Shown here one piece after another: positions 56,260-64,000 of a DNA stretch of 64,000 nucleotides. Numbering within the stretch: position 1 is the stretch's first letter; every line of letters starts with the position of its first letter. The position numbers and the translations under genes are program-made. The stretch covers positions 93,372,627 through 93,436,626 of the forward strand of contig NC_077223.1 in assembly GCF_024763615.1 (NCBI RefSeq), in the 5' to 3' direction. Source of the stretch: Phlebotomus papatasi (taxonomy: Eukaryota > Arthropoda > Insecta > Diptera > Psychodidae). Under the pieces are notes generated by a model. It made no database searches and was not told where the DNA came from. It worked only from the letters and a program-made list of their open reading frames with translations.

Positions 56260-57190
56260 TAGTGCAGCTTCATTGAAAAGAGTTCAAGTATCTCGGGGTT
56301 TTGTTCACGAATGATGGTAGGGTGGACGCAGAACTCTCGTCGCGAATCGGTCAAGCTTCTACAGTAATGAGGGAGAGCTTGGCTGAAGCGTGGTAAGGAA
56401 GACCGAGCCTTCCTTACCATAGGTGTAATTCCTTCATAACTACACCTATTCTCACTTATTATCATGAGATTTAGGTAATGATCGAAAGTATAACCGAAAG
56501 TATAATCGAAAGTATGATCGAAAGCCTGACAGCTCCTAGGAGCTAGCCATTTTTTTCTCAATGTTTTTTGTTGGATTTGCGTTTAATCAGAGCAGCATTT
56601 GTACTGTCTTCTTTTTTAATTTCTTGCTGTTTTGTAAATTTAAAAAATATCCATCCTAAGGATGTTTGGCATATACAACCTGAGAAGGAGTTTTCCACCG
56701 TTTTCACTCCGGAGTAGGTTGGTAACCAACATTCAGACGGCGGTGGCCGCAGAAAGACATTTGCAATGTATCGCAATCCCCAAAAGCATTGATGACAATA
56801 AAATATCTATCTATCTATGAGATCGCGATTACACGCCGAGATCGAATGAAGAACGTAGCGCTTCGTGAGGAGCTAAAAGTCGAGAAGTTACTTCTGCGAG
56901 TTGAGAGATCACAACTTCGAAAGTATGGTTATGTTCAGCGCATAATGAAAACAGACTACCCAGAAAAGCTACGCAAGCCATTGTAAAGAGGCGTCGACCT
57001 CGGGGAAAATCTAGGACAAGATTATTGAATCAAATTCAGGATCATGCCTTGGAGCGCCTTGAGATCGAACATCTTCCTGAAGTGGCGGAGGTTCGACAGG
57101 TGTGGACTGTTAAACTGAGTATCATTGTTTATGTATCTGAGTATCAGTTAGGTCTCCATATCGAGGTCTAATATTAAATAATAAATTTCA
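56260..57190 (+). mobile_element. LINE 3' fragments, one nested in another
   Basis: At 56265-56385 the plus strand reads EFKYLGVLFTNDGRVDAELS-SRIGQA, the YLG motif following the reverse transcriptase palm. After an insert, 56830-56990 reads RRDRMKNVALREELKVEKLL-LRVERSQLRKYGYVQRI, the C-terminal end of RTE/CR1-like LINE proteins. The insert ends with CAATAAAATATCTATCTATC, the simple-repeat tail of another retroelement. Confidence 0.7.
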
Positions 57191-57280
57191 AATTGGAAAT
57201 TCATTTTTTTTTGTATAATTTTGTGAATCTAATTTTGAGAAAAATAACATATCGTCGTGGTTGATCCATTGGGTCCTGGT

Positions 57281-57571
57281 CAAAATCCCGAAAGCCAAAA
57301 TCCCGAAAGCCAAAATCCGGAACGCCAAAATCCGGAACGCCAAAATCCCGAAAGCCAAAATCCCGAATGGTCCAAAATCCCGAATTCTTAAAAGTGTCAT
57401 AGCTACTCCCACGATTGCACCCGTGCTTGTTGGAGGCAAAGGGAAATCTTCTGTCTTGGGAAATTATTTTAAACATTTTCCTCCATATAATTTCATCCCT
57501 TTCAGGATTTTGGCTTTCGAGATTTTGGCATTCGGGATTTTGGCCTTTTCGGGATTTTGGCTGCCATCTGA
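57281..57571. repeat. Inverted arrays of a 15-bp repeat
   Basis: Seven units like CAAAATCCCGAAAGC at 57281-57384 face an inverted array (GGATTTTGGCTTTCGAGATT and on) at 57504-57571. The structure suggests a foldback transposon end. Confidence 0.8.
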
Positions 57572-57659
57572 TCTATTATATCTACATATGAAACTGGTAT
57601 AGAGGTCAAAAGTTCTAAGATCTCATCTTCGAATCGCTGAGGGACCCCCACGTAAATCA

Positions 57660-57985
57660 ATTTTAATATTTCAAATTTGAGAATATGCCATCCTCCGTTT
57701 TTCGCAATATTTTAAATGATTTATAAATCGGTTCAAATCGATTATTAATCGGTAATGTACCGGCTTTGAATCCAAAAGTAATTTGTGTCCGAAAATCAAT
57801 TTTATAATTCCTAAATATAACTATTTTGTGGGATCTGTTAATTGTTGGGAATTGGTAAAAATCGGTTGAGAATCGGTAAACAGTAAATGATGGGAAAGTA
57901 CTTTTGAAGTATAGCATCTAAGTCACGATTTCGAGCACTTCGCAAAGGTCGCAAAGCCTGGGATGCTTTGCCACTTCTTTATAAT
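57660..57985. repeat. 'AATCGGTT' dispersed repeat copy
   Basis: Same family as 25800-26290 and 44815-45270, ending GCAAAGCCTGGGATGCTTTG. Confidence 0.55.
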
Positions 57986-57999
57986 TTTACTAATATTAG

Positions 58000-60500
58000 T
58001 TCAAAAAAATCACTGCAGTTCATACTCTGTTAAATATTAGTAAAATAATTGAATGAAATAAAAATAAAAATAATAATATACATTTTAGGGTACAAAAATC
58101 GATGGATCAGATTAAAGTACAAGTAAAGAATGTACTTGAATGTAATATCCTCGTATAAAAAGGATGTTCAATTGATCTTACTTTGTCCCTTTTTCCTATC
58201 TAGTTCAAGTTGTCACACAATTGATTTACATTTGTCTTTATAAAGTCAAAAGAACCCTTCAAGCCCTTCTCAACGAAGAAAAAAAATATGCAAAGTGTGG
58301 AAATGATAGGGATTGTAAAAAAAAAGAAAGAAAATCTTCCACTTGTCTACAATATTGCACACAGTCTATATTGGAGAAAATACAAATCGGAAAAGTTGGG
58401 TGGGAAAGCATTTGGAAAGTCGTTGACTTTATGTCTCAATATTCTTAGATTTCTTAACATGTTTTTCCCTATCTCCCTGTGAATATTTTCTCACTTTTCA
58501 ATTCTCTCTTTTACTTTTTCCCACTCTCTTGCATCTCCACACACTTTTTTTTTATTTTACTTTTTGCCTTTTAAATTTTCCGCATCATATGTGTTTCAGA
58601 ATAGAACATAGAATATTGTGTGTATCTTCTAGGTGAAATTTTATTCGAATATACAGAATAAAATTCACATTATTACTTAATGTATATCTTTTTCCTTTGA
58701 AAACAATAGGAAAGGAATATGCAAAATATTGATCTTCTTTTCCTATCAGAAATATAAATTATGTAAATAAACGGAAATTTCAATAGAGTAAAGAAAAATA
58801 TTGTTGCTTTGAAAAAGAGCATTTTAACCTGATTTTGTTGATTTTTCTCATGTTCCTCAAAATAGAGATAAGGAAAACATTCTTCACACGGACAAAATAT
58901 TTTAACCAAATTGTTGTAAATTGAATCACGATCCATATTTTTTTCTCGTAAAAATCATTTATTGAAACACTATTAGGTGGAAAATATATAGAAGTATTTT
59001 TCATTTAAAGTAATTTTTTTTTTAAAGAATTTCTTAGTCACACTATTTTTTTAAAGTCATTTAGAAAAGTTAAGATAAAAACGTGTAGAAAATTACACGG
59101 AAATTAAATCAGTTTCATCACTTTTTCATTTCTATTTTCGAACACAATCTCTTCTCTGTTTACCACCGACGAGAAGGTAGAGACAACTGGAGACAGTGAA
59201 AAGTTGTTTGATGTCAGATACTCCAGTACCTTGATGAAAATACCTCTGGCAAAGAGAGAAGGAATGCTAGGGAATTTTCTCTCTATTTTCCTCTCCATAT
59301 AGTAGCGTCGCTATCGCTTTTACGTCGGCAGTGGCGTCGGGGATATAGGAGAACAAAAATCATTCTTGACTTTAAGCGCATGGCATTAAGGGCAGAGACA
59401 AGGGAATTAATTTCACTTCTCGCTTTTTTTTTCATTCATTCGCCTTTCTTCTTGAAAATCACACACTTTTGTGCCTTTTTTTTTGGCAAATTCTATTTTA
59501 GAGGGAGAAAGGGGAAAAAGTTAGACCTTTAATCTAGAAGAGAGGAAAATTGAAAAGGAATAGCTTACCAAAAGCTTCAAAAGAACGATTAAAAAATGAA
59601 CAGAGTGTATAGGATGTATGAGACCCATTGAAATAGCGTTGTAGAGTAAAGATAATAATTGATTTTGAAGGTATTTCTAAATTCACAATACACATACACA
59701 AAATATTCTGTATATTATTTTATTTTTAATTATGAAAATATCTCAATAATCTTAACACAATAAATAGAAGAAAATGCAATTAAATATTAAATGATTAAAT
59801 TTTAAAATTAAATTCCAGACGATGCGTTTTCTCATGGGGAGAAAAACAATTTAGATGGAACTGGATAATTACAATTACAGAAAACTCCATAGTGCAAGAA
59901 CCTCAAAATATTCTGTTGAAGTTGGTATTTTCCACTTTCTTGTTAGATAACTAAAACTGTGTGATAACTTTATTATATATGTGAAATATTAGACATTTAG
60001 CATAGTTGTATATCAAAATACAGAAGTTCAACCATTTATTTTATCTCCATGATACTTCTTCATCTCGAAAAGCTTCATAGTACAAGAAATAAGTCAATAT
60101 TATTCACAGCACCAATTAATAATCGTATTACTAAAATTCCAAGCAAATATGGGGAAATTGAAACCTTAAGTATTGCCAGTATAGTATAGAGTAATACACT
60201 CATCATATCGTAAAATGTTCTTTTGAAAACCTTTTATAAATCTACTATGAAATAGAAAAATGAAGGATTAAACATGATCAAATACAAATTCAAAAAATCA
60301 TTTAAAAATTTTATAGCTCAAGCACACCTTTTAGATTAGGAAATTTCATAAAATCTAAATTCATTTCCCTTTCTTATCTAAAAGTTTCTCGCATGTATAA
60401 TCATACTTTTACGCACTCTTCTTTCTTGAACGTCACAACTAAATCAATTTAGTTTAATCCAATTTTAGGTGCAACGGAACAGATAGACATATTCAAAACG
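58000..60500. other. No gene recognised
   Basis: 2.5 kb of AT-rich DNA. A short GC-richer patch at 59300-59345 (GTCGCTATCGCTTTTACGTC and GGCAGTGGCGTCGG) is the only local change in composition and could be a promoter or first exon of talin on the minus strand; this is a guess. Confidence 0.3.
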
Positions 60501-60508
60501 TTTGAGAA

Positions 60509-60765
60509 AGAAAGAAATGCGAATTTTGACTTCATGAAATTCTCCTGATCTAAAAAGTGTGCCAGAGCCATTAGACCAACTTGAATGTTTCTTGTAAAAA
60601 ATAGACTCATTTCTGTAAAACAATTAGTAAAAAAAAAATTTAATTTTTCCAAAAAAAAAAGTATTTTTACTGCCAAAGTACTAGACAGTTTATTTTTAAT
60701 GGCACTGGCACACCTTTTAGATCAAGAAAATTTCATGAAATTTAAATTCGCATCCTTTTCTCTCT
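60509..60765. mobile_element. Inverted-repeat element with TAATGGC ends inside
   Basis: Arms of about 65 bp (AATGCGAATTTTGACTTCAT at left, inverse at right) around a poly-A/T centre. A single arm recurs at about 60313-60380 and 63338-63385. Confidence 0.65.
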
Positions 60766-60895
60766 CATTTTCTTTTGGATAAGTCTATCCTACTCTTTCG
60801 CACTCTTCTTCTTCTTCTTCTTCTGGACATCACACAATATTTAATATCAGTCTATTTTTCAGTGAAAAAGAATGAGATGAACATATAGTAAGGCC

Positions 60896-62854
60896 ATGTA
60901 ACTCCGACGATTGCAAAACTCGGATGCCGCGACCGATTTAACTCGGATACATCCACTTAAAATATAATTTATATTTTTATTTCTGTAATTAATTACTGAA
61001 GTATCATAATATAATTATTCTACTTTAAGAAAAACCAAAAATTATATTTTTATCGGTTTAAAAAGAAATATTTTTTTAAGCTCGGGTCAGCTGGGTTGTG
61101 TACTAAAAATTTAATTTCTGAGAAAATTTTGCTGTTGACAGCTCGTCGCTGGAAAAAGTTTAGTGTTTTTTCTATATAATAAAACACTATTTGCAATCAA
61201 AATTATCAATAAAAGTTAGTGTAGTTATTGATCTACAAGGTGAGTAAGAGTTTATTGATAATATATTAATAATTCATACAGAAATAAGTGATTTTTGTGA
61301 ATGTTTACATTTCGATGCAAGTCGAATGCGGTGAAAGTCAATGTTTTGGTTCAGAATTTGCATTGTTCAGGACTCTTTTTCTGTTTCAGATGCCAAAGGG
61401 AACAAAAGAAAAGACCTATAAGGACAAGCCCGACTCTAAGGAAGGTATTAGGAATGCCTTGCAGTGTGTACGAGATGGTTCTACCATAGCATATGCATCC
61501 AAAACATTTAATGTCCCAAGAACAACACTGCACAACAAATTGACTGGCAGATACCCGGAAGAGTGCCCCAATGGCAGGCCAAACGACGCTTACAAAAGAA
61601 CAAGAAGAAGAGCTTGTCAAATGGATCCTGGGATGTGCGGATGGCTGGCATCCCATCGGGAAGGAACAAGTTCTGGACAGCGTTAAACTCATCTGTGAGG
61701 TCTACAAAATTCTAAACCATTTTACAGCTGGAAGACCCGGAGACGTTTAGTTCAGGAATTTTCTTAAGCGTCATCCAGAGCTCAGCATGCGCAAGCCAAA
61801 ATCCTTCTCATTGGAAAGAGCTACTGTTACTGCTGAAGACCTCACGGAATGGTTTCAGAATTGTCTTGGATATTTCACAGAACACAACCTTCTGAGCATT
61901 TCACCAGACCGTGTTTTTAATTGCGACGAAAGTGCCTTCTTTTTGACACCGGAAGATGGAAATGTCCTGTCCAGGAGAGGTTCACGTGTAGTTCCATCTC
62001 TTAAAAATTCAGGACCGAAGCAATGTATCACAGTACTCTTCATGGTGTCAGCTACTGGCGAACTTGCTCCTCCAATGGCTGTTCATAAAACTGACATTAC
62101 TCCAAAAATTGCCATTCACAACGCAGAAGGATGGAAAATGGGAACGTCACCACAGAGTAGCTGGATGGATGGGCCACTTTTCTATGCTGGTCTTTATTTC
62201 CCGAAAATTGTTTTCCAACATTCAGAGGAGTTCATTATCAATAACCAGCACGATCAGGCCACCGACAATAATCTTTCAAATGATCCAGTCATCCCTGGAA
62301 ACCAACTCTCTGCAACTTCTGAGACTCAACCGATCTTCGACACACTAAAACAATGCTATTTCTGGCCAGGAGAAATTCCAAAACGTCGTCAGAAGAAGAG
62401 GGTCAAAGCCAGCAATGTCAAACACCAGTATATTGTATCTTCCGAGGAAATTATCGCGGAACAGGAGGAAAAATTGAGGCAGGATTTACAAAAAAAGAAA
62501 GAAATTGCTGAACGGAAGTTGACCAGAGAGAGGAACAAAAAAATAAGGGCAGAAGAAAAGGAGATAAAACTAAAGGAGAAAAACATGGTAAAGGAAAAGG
62601 CTCAAATGCCAATTGAAGCTGAAAAGAAAAAAACGTGGGAGGAAGTCAGCCAAGAAAACCGAGGAAAAATCAAAGAATTGAGTGCAATCTTAAAATAAAT
62701 AAAAATATATATAATTAAATAATAAATTAATGAAATGAATTGATGGAATAAAACTCTACAAAAATGTTTTTGAAATAATATCTTCTCATTTTTATGCATT
62801 AAACTTTTCCTTAAAATGAGCATCCGAGTTTGATCGAATTCAACAGAGTTACAT
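60896..62854 (+). mobile_element. pogo-like DNA transposon, about 1.96 kb, inactive
   Basis: Left ATGTAACTCCGACGATTGC then AAAACTCGGATGC; the right end at 62820-62854 is the inverse with 3 extra bases (GCATCCGAGTTTG ... GAGTTACAT). The transposase gene inside is broken (see next entry). ACTCGGAT recurs at 60941 as a subterminal repeat. Target duplication was not resolved. Confidence 0.75.
61390..62698 (+). pseudogene. pogo-like transposase, disrupted
   Basis: The ATG at 61390 follows a TTTCAG acceptor; a CAAG-GTGAGT donor at 61237-61245 suggests an intron in the 5' leader. The first 60 residues hold a psq helix-turn-helix (GIRNALQCVRDGSTIAYASK then VPRTTLHNKL). A frameshift near 61565 and a stop at about 61748 follow. 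From 61787 the frame is open for 303 codons: FNCDESAFFLTPEDGN contains the first catalytic Asp, and SATGELAPPM is typical of DDE_1. The middle of the DDE core, with the DGHxSH motif and third acidic residue, is absent: LYFPKI is followed directly by VFQHSEEF. The C-terminus is a Lys/Glu-rich coiled coil. Only one catalytic Asp remains, so it cannot transpose. Confidence 0.85.
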
Positions 62855-63103
62855 AAAAGCGTCGCAGTAACATTCTTGCGCATATATTAATATTATCGTA
62901 ATTTTATTAATTTTCATCAATATTATTGCTAAAATTCTATTTCTATTATGATTCTAAATTAAACAAAGAATAATTCTATTGATTTGGAATGGCGAAAAAA
63001 ATATTTCATCAGTCCAAAAACAAGCATTAAAGTCGCACTCTATGAAAAGTATCCGGATTACCTCTCTTTACTATATGCAAAACCTTTGAAACAGAAAAAG
63101 ATA

Positions 63104-63320
63104 GGGGAAAGTGCCCATGCTTTGGACGGTCTCAAGCTTCATAATGACTATTTTTTTCCTATGTTTCTGAATAGATGTAACTCCACAATATATTTTAAAA
63201 ACCGGATACTTTCCCTTGGTTTTTAAAATATGGGTGGAATGAGTCACATTTATAGAAAATCATAGGAAAAATTTAGTCATTTTGAAGCTTGGAACCGTGC
63301 AAAGCATGAGCACTTTCCCC
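63104..63320. mobile_element. 217-bp GGGGAAAGTGCC MITE with TA duplication
   Basis: Left GGGGAAAGTGCCCATGCTTT, right AAAGCATGAGCACTTTCCCC, TA on both sides (63102-63103, 63321-63322). Arms of about 50 bp pair through CAAGCTTC and TAATGACTA. Confidence 0.85.
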
Positions 63321-64000
63321 TACGAATTTTATTTAACGAAATTTTCCTGATCTAAAAGGTATGCCAGAGCCATAATATTTAAATTTCCATCATTGAAAAT
63401 TATTATTTTTATTTAACATAATTAGATCTATTCATTAAGACCATAATTAGATCTAAAGGACTATAGTATTACCTTAATTTGCCTCATGTCTCTTTTTTAT
63501 ATTGCTCGATAACGCGTGCACAACTTTTTTCGATTTTTGGATATTTTTTAGAGACTATCTAGGCGAACATTTCGTCTAAGTGAAGCCCAAAATAGACACA
63601 GGGATCGGCTTAGGGATCAGCCCGAAAAATGAGGGTTGGTGTCAATACACTCAGGGATCAGCCCAAAATTTGGAGGATCAGGCTGATCTTCTAAATTCGT
63701 GAGGTCTAGTAAAATTACTAGGATTAGGCGACATCAGCGCCAGTGCTGAAAATAAAAAGCTTCACTTTGGGTGTTTTTGGGTACTTTTTGAAATGTCAAT
63801 TGAATGAAAAAAATATGGAGAGTACTGGTACGCAATGTCGCAAAATCCTAAAATTCATTAATATAGGAGTAATGGGAAGGTCAAGGTATTCCTGTCTGTA
63901 TAAAAAATGCATTGATATTTCACTTAAGAAGTATTTCAGCAATGAAAGTGGGCACATTTAATCGAAATTTACGCAAAAAACGCTAATTCTTGATTCTAAA

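Noticed and set aside
59104..59298. 64-codon minus-strand frame as a talin first exon
   Set aside because: No donor in phase to the talin start exon, which begins with its own ATG; no conservation evidence.
1..64000. tRNA, rRNA or known small RNA genes
   Set aside because: I looked for cloverleaf and box A/B patterns by eye and saw none that I could support.
1..64000. Endogenous viral element
   Set aside because: No viral polymerase, capsid or envelope motif was seen; all coding debris fits transposases or LINEs.

Overview
The window is nuclear DNA of an insect, most likely a lower (nematoceran) dipteran such as a sand fly or a relative. The order-level call is inference. It rests on strongly AT-rich DNA, GT-AG introns from about 70 bp to several kb, a norpA-type phospholipase C very close to the Drosophila protein, a talin with the long C-terminal tail seen in fly talin, and a dense litter of TA-flanked Tc1/mariner/pogo-type transposon remnants.

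All confident genes lie on the minus strand and read right to left. Talin (rhea) occupies 51816 down to 18827 (12 coding exons, 2811 codons assembled here). CutA (15476-15030) is a single exon. A 113-codon open frame of unknown status lies at 14895-14554. mRpL33 (14476-14128) has three exons and 65 residues. norpA (13504-1168) has nine coding exons per transcript and 1081 residues. Phase is consistent across every norpA, mRpL33 and talin junction, so these three models look full length. Both large genes show signs of alternative processing. norpA carries two equal-length (80 nt) candidate exons for the same slot. Talin has an in-phase alternative 3'-terminal exon that would give a protein without R12, R13 and the dimerisation helix. 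Talin also has a weak final donor followed at once by a stop.

The genes link two pathways. NORPA is the phospholipase C-beta of Gq signalling, including fly phototransduction. Talin couples integrin tails to actin. mRpL33 belongs to the mitochondrial large ribosomal subunit, and CutA is a conserved trimeric protein of uncertain role. Nothing in the sequence suggests they are co-regulated beyond shared strand.

The introns and flanks are dominated by mobile-element debris. It includes small inverted-repeat elements (several families with TA target duplications, one with TTAA), Tc1 and mariner transposase fossils, several pogo-like (psq helix-turn-helix) fossils, LINE 3' fragments, long foldback elements, a roughly 1.8-kb minisatellite with a 30-bp unit and higher-order periodicity inside a talin intron, and a 39-bp perfect hairpin. 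The right end holds a recognisable pogo-like transposon (about 60896-62854) with a disrupted transposase. From about 58000 to 60500 and 54850 to 56240 I see no gene.
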